Assembly: GCF_004959765.1 (NCBI RefSeq)
Contig: NZ_SJZD01000005.1
Span: forward strand, 1-64,000
DNA from: Flavobacterium sp. H122
GTDB taxonomy: Bacteria > Bacteroidota > Bacteroidia > Flavobacteriales > Flavobacteriaceae
Length of the DNA: 64,000 bases
Direction of reading: 5' to 3'
Shown here piece after piece: positions 37,566 to 47,548 of the stretch. Below the pieces are notes generated by a model. It was given only the letters and a program-made list of their open reading frames with translations. It ran no database searches and had not been told where the DNA came from. Position numbers and translations under genes: made by a program. Positions within the stretch are counted from its first letter, which is position 1, and every line of letters begins with the position of its first letter.

Positions 37566-38255
37566 ATGAGTGAAAAGATAGCCAAAGCAGCTGAGAAAAT
37601 AGCCGGTGACGAAATTATTTTGGATAGTTATAAAGCTTTTTATCAAGGAAAAGGATATTTTTTAACGAAAAACAGTGCGTTGTTTGGAGCCAAGCGCAAA
37701 CCCCCTAAATTTCCGGCTTCTTCAAATGATTTTGCCAAAAAATGGAATGACAGCAATTGGTTTGTTTCTGTACAACGAAAGTATCTGCTGTTATTGGCAG
37801 GATTAGAAGCTGATAGAAAAGTACGTGATTCTGACTACTCTAATTTAAAGAACGCTTATGATAAGTGGGATTCTGGCTATTATGTAGTTTTCTATGGCGC
37901 AGATGCAAAATGGTCGTGCAATTTATTTGTTGGCGAAGCATTATATATGGCCGGTTATGGTTCTATTATGTCGGGAGGAAAATACCTTTCGGCCAAACAG
38001 ATATGGAACGGTGAAAAGCTAAAATCCGTCAAAAAAGGAGATGTGCAAAGAGGAGACATTGCAGCGTTCGGAGGGGTTCATGTTGAAATAGTGACCAATG
38101 TACGCAGAGGACAATGGTTTGAAGATGATGAATTTTGTTCCAGAGGAGCAGGAAGAGGAGCAACAGGAAATGGAGATGAAAGATGCGATGCCGATAACTG
38201 GTTTTCAGGAAGCAGAGAAATGAGTAATATTAATATTAAATTTTTCAGACCTTAA
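37566..38255 (+). CDS. Putative T6SS effector with cysteine amidase (CHAP/NlpC-like) fold
   Basis: 229 residues with no signal peptide, as expected for a T6SS cargo. About residues 110-185 show the papain-like peptidoglycan amidase pattern: a helix-capping catalytic Cys in WSCNLFVGEALYMAGYG, then GDIAAFGGVHVEIVTNV with the catalytic His. This resembles CHAP/NlpC-P60 enzymes that cut cell-wall peptides. It sits between tssD and a lipoprotein starting two bases after its stop codon, the classic effector-immunity arrangement. The fold call rests on these motifs only. A Gly/Arg/Asp-rich C-terminus is unusual. Confidence 0.7.
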   Translation: MSEKIAKAAEKIAGDEIILDSYKAFYQGKGYFLTKNSALFGAKRKPPKFPASSNDFAKKWNDSNWFVSVQRKYLLLLAGLEADRKVRDSDYSNLKNAYDKWDSGYYVVFYGADAKWSCNLFVGEALYMAGYGSIMSGGKYLSAKQIWNGEKLKSVKKGDVQRGDIAAFGGVHVEIVTNVRRGQWFEDDEFCSRGAGRGATGNGDERCDADNWFSGSREMSNINIKFFRP

Positions 38256-38257
38256 AA

Positions 38258-38974
38258 ATGTTTAGGATTTCAATTTTAGTTCTATTGTTTTTTCTATCGT
38301 GCAAAGAAAAAACAGATAAAAAAAAACTTGTCTTTTTTACAGACATAACTTTTAAACAAAAAAAAGACTCTGTGTTTATAGATAGTCTTCCGCAAGTAAA
38401 GCAGCAGGGCTTTGTTCAGATGTATGACAACAATAATAATGAGTCATTTGAACAGGGTAAAATCAATAATGGGATTAAAGTAGGTTTATGGAAAAGTTAC
38501 ACCGAAATGCTTGATCAACCAATCCTGCATGAAGAGAAATTATACTCTCAGGATGGTGATATAAGAAACTTTAAGGCTTATGATTATGAAACAAAACAGA
38601 TTGTAGAAGATAAAAATTACTTCTATGATGATTTACTTGGAATACAAAAAGAATTTTACCCTACGGGAAAACCTCACATAAGCTTTGAAACCGATAAAAA
38701 AGGAAAATATATCAATGATTTCACTGTCTTGTCAGAAAAAGGAGAAGAAATTTTCAAATCTCATTTAGGCAGTCAGGGTACCGGTTATATAAAATATTAT
38801 GATAAAGACAATTTTCTTATTTGGGAGGGTTCTTTTAAAAACAAGAAAAAAGAAGGCTGGCATCATGAATATATAATGGATGGTGGAAAAAAAGCAGAGA
38901 CAAAAAGTACATTATATCAAGACGACAAACCAATTAAAACAAAGAATGTATTACATACAACTAAAGTAAATTAA
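38258..38974 (+). CDS. Lipoprotein with MORN/YwqK-like repeats, probable immunity protein
   Basis: 238 residues, lipobox LLFFLSC near residue 15, so the protein is lipid-anchored outside the cytoplasm. Repeated motifs such as KVGLWKSY, GIQKEFYPTGKP, GTGYIKYYDKDN and KKEGWHHEY follow the MORN-like pattern of YwqK-type antitoxins. A periplasmic immunity protein is exactly what would protect against a wall-degrading effector, and the gene begins two bases after the putative amidase gene. Binding to that effector is inferred from position. Confidence 0.72.
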   Translation: MFRISILVLLFFLSCKEKTDKKKLVFFTDITFKQKKDSVFIDSLPQVKQQGFVQMYDNNNNESFEQGKINNGIKVGLWKSYTEMLDQPILHEEKLYSQDGDIRNFKAYDYETKQIVEDKNYFYDDLLGIQKEFYPTGKPHISFETDKKGKYINDFTVLSEKGEEIFKSHLGSQGTGYIKYYDKDNFLIWEGSFKNKKKEGWHHEYIMDGGKKAETKSTLYQDDKPIKTKNVLHTTKVN

Positions 38975-39163
38975 GTTACCGGGAACTTAATAAACAATAC
39001 CTGAAGTTTTTGAAATAAAAAAATAATACAACGAAAACAACGTCTGGTATGCGTCAATACAAAACACCGGATTTTATTTTTCATTTGAAGACAAAAAAAA
39101 CACTGATTTTTAATAAATAAAGTGACTATATAAAAAATTTATCAACTCAAAAAAAATACAAAT

Positions 39164-39550
39164 ATGTCCTTTTTAGCAAAATTAGAATTAGAAGACAAAA
39201 CCTACAATGTATTGGAGTGCAAATACAGTTTCAGCCAGCAGATTGACAATACAGGTAAACCGCAAGGAATGCCCCAAGGCGGAGAAATCAGCATCAGAAT
39301 TGAAAGTACCGGAAACCCGGAACTGCTTGGCTGGATGCTTGACCATAACAAAACAAAAGACGGCAAGATTATATTTTATCGGAGAGACGCCATGAGCAAG
39401 CTTCAGGTACTTACTTTTAAAAAAGCGTACTGCATCAACTTCGTGGAATATTTCAACTCCAGTAATAATGATCCTTTACAAATAGAATTTCAACTTATCG
39501 CCAAGACATTTGATGTAAACGGAGCTGCACACGAAAAGAAATGGAGATAG
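39164..39550 (+). CDS. tssD: Second TssD (Hcp-like) tube protein
   Basis: 128 residues, same fold and length as the first TssD but clearly divergent (for example YNVLECKYSFSQQIDNTGKP and a C-terminal NGAAHEKKWR). The ESTGNPELLGWML segment corresponds to the TGTTELFEWM of the first copy. It lies 225 bases upstream of vgrG with a non-coding gap. This copy may be specialised for loading the downstream VgrG/Rhs effector, an inference from position. Confidence 0.9.
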   Translation: MSFLAKLELEDKTYNVLECKYSFSQQIDNTGKPQGMPQGGEISIRIESTGNPELLGWMLDHNKTKDGKIIFYRRDAMSKLQVLTFKKAYCINFVEYFNSSNNDPLQIEFQLIAKTFDVNGAAHEKKWR

Positions 39551-39775
39551 CAATTGGTGACTTCTAATTATAGTTAATAATAGCAGTTTGAGAATCAGAT
39601 CATCACGAAATGCTGATTATAATGCTAAGGATATGTCTGTTCATTTTTTGTATTTGGTAAGAGGTATATTCCAAAAGAAAGTAAGATATAAGAAGATAAT
39701 TAGAGTCTTTGCGGATAGAAATGAAATTATTATAAAATCAATTTTGAATAATTATTAAACCAAATCTCTTGAATT

Positions 39776-41824
39776 ATGTCATTACAAGATACCAATCCTA
39801 AAAACCCGGTTAATGGAGATTTAGAAGGATTAAAACAGCAGGGAATAACTGCAGCCGAAAACAAAATTACAGGCATAGTTTCCGAAAAAGTAAACAACCC
39901 TGCTGTCAATAAGATAGCTGAAAATAAAGATACAGTCAAAAAAGCGGCTAAAAGCCTTTCATCTGATAAAAAACCTTTGAGCGATCCTTCTGTTGGAAAA
40001 GCCAATCAGCCCAGCGGTATTAAGGAGTATATGTCTAAAAAAACATTCAAAGACTTTCTTACTGAAAAAGATAGTCCGCTGGTGTATTGTACACTCACGA
40101 TAGACAGGAAAGAATTTTTAGCCAAAAACAGTTATGTAGTCGAGCTTCATCAACTTACAAATGACCACGATACCTTCACTATAATTACACCAGACGATTC
40201 CTTGGATAGTTTTGAAGGCTATGTGATGGAAAATTCAAAAAAACTTCTTGGGAAAAACGTAACCATTAATTTTCACCGTTTTGGAGAAGTCAGCCAGTCT
40301 TTTACAGGAATTATTGCCAATATCCGAAACAAAAAAGACGAAGGCGGAGGTTACGGAAAACTCTATATCACAGGATATGCACCCAGTATTTTACTGGAAA
40401 ATGGCAAAGACTGCCAAAGTTACGAGAACAAAACTTTAGACGCGATTATTGCTGAAGCTACCGCTGAATATCCTACGGAAGCCAAAATAAAAGCCGAACA
40501 GCTTAATACGCAATATCCCATTCCTTATACTGTACAGTATAAAGAGTCAGATTACCAGTTTATCAAGCGCCTGGCACACCGTTACGGAGAGTACTTTTAT
40601 TATGACGGGAAAAATCTCGTATTCGGAAACAAGCTGCAGCCACAGATAAAGCTGGACGAAAATATAGATCTTATCGATATAGAATTTGAAATCATGATCA
40701 AACCGCAGGCTTTCAAATACATGGCATATGACAGTATTTCGGCAGAAGTAAAAGAAAAAGATTCTGATTCGGTAAAAGCCCAGTACAAAGAAAACGGTTT
40801 TCAAACGATAGCTGTAAATGCTTCCAAAGAAGTGTTCAAGAAAAAAGCAGAAATGCTGTTTAACGCCACCTCACAGCAAAATGTAGAGAGAGACCTGAAA
40901 GAAATGGTGCTTCGCCAAAAAGAAAGCCGGGAACATCTGATGCAGGTAAGAGGAAGAAGTCGTGATCCAAAATTAAAAATTGGAGGAAGAGCAGAAATCT
41001 CAGACATCAATGCTAAAGCCATGGAAACCTATCGTATTATAGAAATAAATCATTTTCATGACGGTAATGAATATTACAACGAATTTTTGGGCATCCCGGA
41101 CATCTTTATCTCCCCTTTCTTCGATGAAGATGCATTCCCAACCTGCGAAGAGCAATCTGCTACCGTGATGGAGAACGACAATCCACAGGGAATGATTAAA
41201 GTACAATTCCCTTGGCAGAAAAAGAAAGGATTAACAACTCCCTGGCTGCGTGTGGTAACCCCTTATGCAGGAAAAGGCAAAGGAATGCACATCATTCCGG
41301 AAATTGGTGAGGAAGTAATTATCGGTTTTGATAACGGTAATGCCGAGAGACCTTTTGTCTTTGGCGCCATGTTTAACGGTAAAGCCAGTGCCGGTAAAGG
41401 AGGATCCGGCAATTATATTAAAGGATTACAGACAGCCAGCGGAAATAAACTCCACATGGATGATAATACAGGAAGTGTACACCTCACAGATAAAGGCAGT
41501 GTTGATTTGAAATTTGACGGCGCTGGAAATGCTACCGTCAATGCAGATACAAGCATCACATTTACCTGTGGCGGCGCAGAAATCAAAATGACAAAAGACG
41601 GTACTATTGTAATCAGCGGCGATGTAAAAGTAAAAATAGATACCAAAGAAGCTGAAATTACCGGAACTACATCTGTAAAAACCAACAGTGATTCACTTAT
41701 TGAAGAGAAAGCTCCTAAAATAGGAATGAACGGACAAACAGAAGTAGCTATAGAATCCACGACTGTTAATGTTAACGGTGCTGCCATGACCAATGTAAAA
41801 GGGGGAATCGTAAATCTTAATTAA
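39776..41824 (+). CDS. vgrG: Type VI spike protein VgrG (TssI)
   Basis: 682 residues forming the trimeric T6SS spike. Residues 1-90 are a Lys/Asn-rich N-terminal extension. The phage-tail gpD/gp27-like region (about 90-440) includes YTVQYKESDYQFIKRLAHRYGEYFYYDG. The gp5 OB-fold (about 460-540) shows GMIKVQFPWQKKKGLTTPWL and IPEIGEEVIIGFDNGNAERP. A C-terminal beta-helix repeat region follows (about 560-682). It starts the vgrG-adaptor-Rhs run; the next gene begins two bases after its stop. Confidence 0.95.
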   Translation: MSLQDTNPKNPVNGDLEGLKQQGITAAENKITGIVSEKVNNPAVNKIAENKDTVKKAAKSLSSDKKPLSDPSVGKANQPSGIKEYMSKKTFKDFLTEKDSPLVYCTLTIDRKEFLAKNSYVVELHQLTNDHDTFTIITPDDSLDSFEGYVMENSKKLLGKNVTINFHRFGEVSQSFTGIIANIRNKKDEGGGYGKLYITGYAPSILLENGKDCQSYENKTLDAIIAEATAEYPTEAKIKAEQLNTQYPIPYTVQYKESDYQFIKRLAHRYGEYFYYDGKNLVFGNKLQPQIKLDENIDLIDIEFEIMIKPQAFKYMAYDSISAEVKEKDSDSVKAQYKENGFQTIAVNASKEVFKKKAEMLFNATSQQNVERDLKEMVLRQKESREHLMQVRGRSRDPKLKIGGRAEISDINAKAMETYRIIEINHFHDGNEYYNEFLGIPDIFISPFFDEDAFPTCEEQSATVMENDNPQGMIKVQFPWQKKKGLTTPWLRVVTPYAGKGKGMHIIPEIGEEVIIGFDNGNAERPFVFGAMFNGKASAGKGGSGNYIKGLQTASGNKLHMDDNTGSVHLTDKGSVDLKFDGAGNATVNADTSITFTCGGAEIKMTKDGTIVISGDVKVKIDTKEAEITGTTSVKTNSDSLIEEKAPKIGMNGQTEVAIESTTVNVNGAAMTNVKGGIVNLN

Positions 41825-41826
41825 AA

Positions 41827-43170
41827 ATGCAGAGCAACGAACATAATCCTATTGCTGTCCGTATAAGCAAAATAGCTAAACTCTGGACCAGTATAAGGGA
41901 AAAGAAACCTAAAGCGAAATTTTTCCAACTATTATGCAATCAGGAAGATTTTATTTTAGTCAGCGGATTTATCCGGATTGAAGCATCGGAACATGGTAAG
42001 AGTATGGATTCTTTTCTTTTGTTTTCTGTTGATTTTGAAAATGAAAGCCAATTTTTATCCGACTTTATAAATGAATGGCTCACATCTTTTGAACGGGATC
42101 TGGAAAAACATCCGGATTGGCACTGGGAGGATTTTGAAAAACTGAAGGAAGAATTCCAATCGTTACCAAAGAATAAATCGGATAAGCTGAAAGATTTTTT
42201 GACAGAACTGCTTGTAAGTTTTAAAAAATTTGAGGCAAAAAAGGAAAACTTAATAGTTATAGGATTAGTTCCTAAAAAAGTAACCGACTACGAAAAGTAC
42301 AATATTTTTCTAAAAAAAATAATTGGATTGCTACCGGATGATTACGGAATACTGGCAATTGATTTTAAAGGAAAGGAAAAACATACCGAATTGGTGTCGG
42401 ATTTAGATATGTCTGCGGTACAAATTGTCATTCCGGATCAAAACACGGCAGGATCCTATAAAGAACTGGCAACTCAGGGCAATCCAAATAATCCGCAGGT
42501 AAAATTCAGAAAATGCCTGTTTGAAATAGGAGAAAGTGCAGCTGAAAATGATAGGGCAAAAGTACATTACTGGGGAAAACAAATGCTGGAGGTTACGCAA
42601 TCTACAGGTGACCGTTCATTTTGGGCATCTGCCCATTTGATTTATGCAGGTTTTTTATTTCAGTTTAAAGATGACGATAACATCTTTAAATTATTGGATA
42701 AAGGAATCCGTATCTCTGAAGCTGAATACAAAAATAACCCTCAGGCAACGGGAACACTAATGCAGTTATATGCTTATAAGGCATCTTATTACAGTATTAT
42801 CGGAAAAACAGATGAGGCCATACAAAACTTTATCAAACAATCCCAGATAGCGGAAGATGCTGAAATGATCGAGCAGATGATTCTTGCCCATATTTATGCA
42901 TTGTTGCTCATTAAAAATGAGAACAATGATTTGTATAAAAAAATCATCAGAAAAAGTTTTCAAAAAGGGTATCCTTTATCCGACGAGCAGTTGAAAGTAA
43001 TCAATTTCGCTTTTATCACAGAGCGTTATCTTGATTTGGATAATAACGAAATGATGATTTCTGAAAAGCATCAGATTGAAGACAGAATGAAATCAATATA
43101 TGGAAACGATTGGAGGGAATATGCAAAAAAAATATCCTCATCCATGAAACCAGCCTATGAAATCCAATAA
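41827..43170 (+). CDS. Unknown protein between vgrG and Rhs; putative effector adaptor
   Basis: 447 residues, no signal peptide or membrane segment. I do not recognise a family. Residues 1-190 look like an alpha/beta domain, and residues about 235-440 are helical with TPR-like repeats (FRKCLFEIGESAAENDRAKVH, TLMQLYAYKASYYSIIGKTD). It lies two bases after vgrG and 17 bases before the PAAR-like Rhs gene, the position where T6SS chaperones/adaptors (DUF1795, DUF4123, DUF2169 types) are found in other phyla. It resembles none of them by eye, so it may be a Bacteroidota equivalent. Confidence 0.6.
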   Translation: MQSNEHNPIAVRISKIAKLWTSIREKKPKAKFFQLLCNQEDFILVSGFIRIEASEHGKSMDSFLLFSVDFENESQFLSDFINEWLTSFERDLEKHPDWHWEDFEKLKEEFQSLPKNKSDKLKDFLTELLVSFKKFEAKKENLIVIGLVPKKVTDYEKYNIFLKKIIGLLPDDYGILAIDFKGKEKHTELVSDLDMSAVQIVIPDQNTAGSYKELATQGNPNNPQVKFRKCLFEIGESAAENDRAKVHYWGKQMLEVTQSTGDRSFWASAHLIYAGFLFQFKDDDNIFKLLDKGIRISEAEYKNNPQATGTLMQLYAYKASYYSIIGKTDEAIQNFIKQSQIAEDAEMIEQMILAHIYALLLIKNENNDLYKKIIRKSFQKGYPLSDEQLKVINFAFITERYLDLDNNEMMISEKHQIEDRMKSIYGNDWREYAKKISSSMKPAYEIQ

Positions 43171-43187
43171 ATAAACAAATTGAAAGT

Positions 43188-46100
43188 ATGTTGTTAGCAG
43201 ATAATCATTTTACACCGGTTATAGGAATTGATATTCATTTTACGACACTTCCTCCTTTTAACCCTTTTCATCCCTATATTGGATTCGTTATAGACCCTGC
43301 GGATTATATTCCTTTTATAGGAGCTACCGTTCATGTTAACGGAATTAAAAGAGGGGTTTCGGATACCAGCGGTATTATTATTCCTCTGGTGCATATTCCT
43401 TTGTTTACCCCGCCTTGGCTGATGACTCCCATTATAGGGCATGAGAGTATGAATTTCTTTGCTTCTGAAACAGTTTATGCAGACGGGACAAGGTTGAGCC
43501 CGAAAGGTTACTCAGTAATGACCTGTAATGATATAGGAATACCGCTTTCTCTTAGTTTGGGTAAAGTAAAGGTTGGAAAAAAAATGATTCCGTTTGCACC
43601 CACTTTATTTGCTCCTACTTCTTTTTCCTTGCCAATTCCAACCGGACCACCTGTAAATGTTGGCGGTCCTTATGTGCCGGATTGGGGCGGTGCTTTAATG
43701 GGGCTTCTGGCCAGCATTGGATTCAGTACATTAATGAAATACGGAAAAAAAGCATTCAATAAATTACTGAAGAACTCTGTTGGACCTAACAGTCTCAGCA
43801 AGCTGCTTTGCAAAGCGGGATTCGAGCCTGTAAACCTTATCAACGGAGCCGTATTTTATGAAGGCACCGACTTTGTAATTCCTTCTCCGCAACCCCTAAA
43901 ATGGCAAAGGAATTGGTATTCCGATTCGGCTTTTAAAGGATGGCTGGGACACGGCGTGCACTGTAATTATGACCGTTGTGTGGAATTGTATCCGGAAGAA
44001 GATGCAATAGGCTTAAGACTGGAAGACGGCAGGATTACTGCGTTTCCTTTATTGAAAGAAGGGGAAGATTTTTATCTGAGACAGGAAAAAACAAAACTTA
44101 CTCGTTTTAAAAATTATTTTGAAGCTTTTGATTACACAACATTCACAACCTATATTTTTGATTCTTTTAATGGTTTTGATAAATACCGTCTTACCAAAAT
44201 TATTGACAAAGCCGGTTTTACCACTACTATTCACGTAAATGGAAACCGTCTCTTGATGATAGAAGACTGTGCCGGAAAAAAAATAAAAGCACATACAACG
44301 GACCAAGGCTATATTTTACAACTCTCTTTGTTGACGGAAAACAGAGAAGATATTTTGGTTTCGTATGATTATGATTTAGACGGAAACATGACCCGAATTA
44401 CCGATGCTTTGGAAAAAAGCACCCGTATAAAATACCTCAACCAACTGATGATTGAAAAAACCGATAGAAACGGACAAACTTTCTATTGGGAATATGATGG
44501 CGAAAAAACAGGCGCAAGATGCACCCATACCTGGGGCGATGGCGGCTGGCAGGAAGGCTGGATTGAATATTTTCCGGACAAAGGCTATAATTTGGTTACC
44601 GATGCCAATAAAGCCGTAACCACCTATTATTATGAGCCCAGCCAGCTTGTTACACAAGTTACCGACCCGCTTGGAAACAGCCAATTTACGGAATATACCG
44701 AGTTTATGGAGATCTATCGTGAGATAGACGAAGAAGGATACATGACGGGATATACCTATGATGATTTTGGGAATAAAAGTTCTATAGTATTTCCTGATAC
44801 CAGTGTAGCCCAGTTTATTTATGATAAAGAGCAGCGTCTTTCCATTACCATTGATCCCGAAGGCAACCAAACTACTTACACCTACAAAAAAGACCGAAAA
44901 TACCTGTTGAACAGTATCATAGAACCTGACAATGGTATTACGCAATTGGATTATAATGAAAAAGGGCTGATTGCCGAAATTTTTAAAGAAGGAAGCCGCT
45001 CCAGACTGAAATATGATGACCAGCACAATCTTGTTTCCTTTATCGATGATGAAGGAAATGCCACAACTTGGAAATACAACCACCGTGGCGATGTTATCAG
45101 CGTACAAACGCCGGGGAACAACCAGCAGACTTTTGGTTATGATATTTTAGGAAGAGTCACCAGTATACAAAGTGCCGACCGAAATATTACCACACTGGTG
45201 TATAATGCCTATGATGAAGTGATTGAAGCCAAAGACCAGCATCATACCGTAAAATTTGACTATACGCCGCTTGGAAGTCTGCGGATGCGGGAAGAAAACA
45301 ATGCCAAAGTATTTTTTGATTATGATAAAATGGAACAGTTGGCCAGCATTACCAACGAGCATAATGAAAAATACCGCTTTACCCGCAACAAAGCCGGCTA
45401 TATCACTCAGGAAGAAGGTTTTGACAACCTCACCCGAAGATACCAGCGCAACGGAAAGGGCTGGGTAATCCGTACCCAAAGACCCGAAAACAAATGGACG
45501 GAGTATGAATACGACGCCTTGGGCAGAATCATACTGGCCAGCCATAGTGACAGCACCTGGGAAAGTTTTGCATACAACAAGCTGGGACAGCTTCTGGAAG
45601 CTAAAAATCAAGATGTAACCATCCTGCTGGAGCGTGACAAAATGGGGCGTGTGATAAAAGAAACCCAAACCAGCGGTTTTATGGGTGACGAAGGTTTTAG
45701 CATTGTCTCTGAATACGACCGCAACGGAAACCGTACCAAAATGACTTCTTCCCTGGGAGCTGAAGTACAAAACACCTATGATAAAAAAGGTTTTTTGGAA
45801 AAAATTGCTGCTCGGACTGATGCCTTGAAAGAAGCGCAAAAAGACGCCTGGGAAGCCCAATTGAAACGCAATGCCCTGGGACAGGAAGTAGAACGGAGCC
45901 TTACCGGTGGTCTTACCGTAACCATGCAGTACGATGCCGCAGGAAGACCTGTTGCACAAAAAGTACAGCGTGGCAGCAGAGACACCTACCACAGGAACTA
46001 TACCTGGAATGCCAACCACCGCTTGCAGCAGACCCTCAATGCCATTACCGGAGGGCAAATACACTATGCTTACGACAGCTTTGGCAACCTTGCCTCAGCC

Positions 46101-47516
46101 CAGTACGAAGACGGCAGTTACGATTACAAACTTCCTGACGAAGTAGGTAATCTTTACCGTACCAAAGAGCGAAAAGACCGTATTTATGGTAAAGGCGGTA
46201 AACTGCTGAAAGACGAAAACTGGCATTACAGCTATGACGGAGAAGGAAATTTACGCTTAAAAAGTAAAAGAAAAGTAGCCAACAAAGAACTCATCCAAAA
46301 GGAAAATAAAGAAGACGATCAAACTAACAATCGTTTTTCATTTTTTGTTGAAGAAATAACTAATACCCCAAAACGGGGAGAATTAGCCTATTATTTACAA
46401 AACGACCGAGTTTACACTAAAGAAGAAAAAGAAGAGTATCAAAAGTTAAAAGAAAACATCACCCAAGAAGAAATAAATAGTCAGCAATGGCAGTATGGCG
46501 ATTGGGAGTACAATTGGTACGGCAATGGTATGCTGAAAAGCGTACGAAAACCTGATGGCTCTCTTGTAAAAATGGAGTATGATGCTTTAGGCAGAAGGAT
46601 AAAAAAGGTTTGTCATGAAAAAGTAAACCTTTATCTTTGGGATGGAAACGTTCTTTTACACGAATGGAATTATCAAAAAGGAGAAGAACCCAAAACCTCT
46701 GTTAATGATTTAGGCGAAGTCTATCTTGAGAAACAAGAAACCATTCATAATCTTGTAACGTGGGTTTATGAAGAAAGAACTTTTGTTCCAAGTGCTAAAA
46801 TACAGGGGGAAGAAAGATTCAGCATAATTTCCGATTATATTGGAAGACCCGTACAATGTTATAATGAAAATGGTTCTTTAATCTGGCAAACGGACTACGA
46901 TATTTATGGAGACTTGCGTAATTTACAGGGCGAAAGGCAGTTTGTCCCTTTTAGACAATTAGGACAGTATGAGGATGTAGAATTAGAAGGTCTTTATTAT
47001 AACAGGTTTAGGTATTACGATTATAATATTGGAAATTATATTTCTCAAGACCCTATTGGACTGGCGGGTAATAATCCTACTTTGTATGGATATGTCACAG
47101 ATAGTAATTCCCTGATTGACGTTTTGGGGTTGATGCCAAGGTGGGCTTCTAAAACTCGTAAAGATGGAAAGCCATATTCAAAACCAGGCCCAAAAAGTAA
47201 AGGTACAGGTGATCACAACGCAAAAATAGATGAAATAATTCAAAGAGAAAAAGCAGCAGGTAATACACATACTGGAGGTGGTTCAAAAACTGAAATTATA
47301 ATTGATACCTCAGGAGGGCATAAAGATATAAGAAGAATGGATGCATCTTTCAAACGCCCTGATGGAAGTGAGTACCATATAAATGTTGGTAGAACTCTTG
47401 AAGATGGTTCTACAGGAGTTATTCGAGAACGTCAAGCTTTAGAAGATGTTATAAACAAAGGCCATGATGTAACTTTTGAAGGATACGGTAAAGCATCACA
47501 ATATAAATGCAAGTAA
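43188..47516 (+). CDS. PAAR-like/Rhs polymorphic toxin with nuclease-like C-terminal tip
   Basis: 1442 residues. An N-terminal PAAR-like region (1-130) and a hydrophobic helix (about 165-185) are followed by a DUF6531 start (FEPVNLINGAVFYEGTDFV) and many YD repeats to about residue 1230. The core ends with DPIGL, 18 residues, then DVLGL at 1311-1315, the DPxGL-type self-cleavage motif. The tip (1316-1442) contains HNAKIDEIIQREKA, TEIIIDTSGGHKDIRRMD and EYHINVGRTLEDG, which look like a restriction-endonuclease-type fold. It is the only complete Rhs gene here. Its middle is visibly GC-richer than its tip. Confidence 0.88.
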   Translation: MLLADNHFTPVIGIDIHFTTLPPFNPFHPYIGFVIDPADYIPFIGATVHVNGIKRGVSDTSGIIIPLVHIPLFTPPWLMTPIIGHESMNFFASETVYADGTRLSPKGYSVMTCNDIGIPLSLSLGKVKVGKKMIPFAPTLFAPTSFSLPIPTGPPVNVGGPYVPDWGGALMGLLASIGFSTLMKYGKKAFNKLLKNSVGPNSLSKLLCKAGFEPVNLINGAVFYEGTDFVIPSPQPLKWQRNWYSDSAFKGWLGHGVHCNYDRCVELYPEEDAIGLRLEDGRITAFPLLKEGEDFYLRQEKTKLTRFKNYFEAFDYTTFTTYIFDSFNGFDKYRLTKIIDKAGFTTTIHVNGNRLLMIEDCAGKKIKAHTTDQGYILQLSLLTENREDILVSYDYDLDGNMTRITDALEKSTRIKYLNQLMIEKTDRNGQTFYWEYDGEKTGARCTHTWGDGGWQEGWIEYFPDKGYNLVTDANKAVTTYYYEPSQLVTQVTDPLGNSQFTEYTEFMEIYREIDEEGYMTGYTYDDFGNKSSIVFPDTSVAQFIYDKEQRLSITIDPEGNQTTYTYKKDRKYLLNSIIEPDNGITQLDYNEKGLIAEIFKEGSRSRLKYDDQHNLVSFIDDEGNATTWKYNHRGDVISVQTPGNNQQTFGYDILGRVTSIQSADRNITTLVYNAYDEVIEAKDQHHTVKFDYTPLGSLRMREENNAKVFFDYDKMEQLASITNEHNEKYRFTRNKAGYITQEEGFDNLTRRYQRNGKGWVIRTQRPENKWTEYEYDALGRIILASHSDSTWESFAYNKLGQLLEAKNQDVTILLERDKMGRVIKETQTSGFMGDEGFSIVSEYDRNGNRTKMTSSLGAEVQNTYDKKGFLEKIAARTDALKEAQKDAWEAQLKRNALGQEVERSLTGGLTVTMQYDAAGRPVAQKVQRGSRDTYHRNYTWNANHRLQQTLNAITGGQIHYAYDSFGNLASAQYEDGSYDYKLPDEVGNLYRTKERKDRIYGKGGKLLKDENWHYSYDGEGNLRLKSKRKVANKELIQKENKEDDQTNNRFSFFVEEITNTPKRGELAYYLQNDRVYTKEEKEEYQKLKENITQEEINSQQWQYGDWEYNWYGNGMLKSVRKPDGSLVKMEYDALGRRIKKVCHEKVNLYLWDGNVLLHEWNYQKGEEPKTSVNDLGEVYLEKQETIHNLVTWVYEERTFVPSAKIQGEERFSIISDYIGRPVQCYNENGSLIWQTDYDIYGDLRNLQGERQFVPFRQLGQYEDVELEGLYYNRFRYYDYNIGNYISQDPIGLAGNNPTLYGYVTDSNSLIDVLGLMPRWASKTRKDGKPYSKPGPKSKGTGDHNAKIDEIIQREKAAGNTHTGGGSKTEIIIDTSGGHKDIRRMDASFKRPDGSEYHINVGRTLEDGSTGVIRERQALEDVINKGHDVTFEGYGKASQYKCK

Positions 47517-47548
47517 ACTAGTTTTTATAAATATTAAACAAATTATAT

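Noticed and set aside
44376..46064. Long minus-strand open frames of 243 and 305 codons opposite the Rhs core
   Set aside because: They lie in the GC-rich YD-repeat region, have hydrophobic low-complexity translations, no start signals, and the plus-strand frame has clear Rhs similarity. They are antisense shadows.
37107..47516. A complete type VI secretion system
   Set aside because: Only TssD, VgrG and PAAR-like/Rhs components are in the window; no sheath, baseplate, membrane-complex or ATPase genes were found, so it is an auxiliary effector locus.
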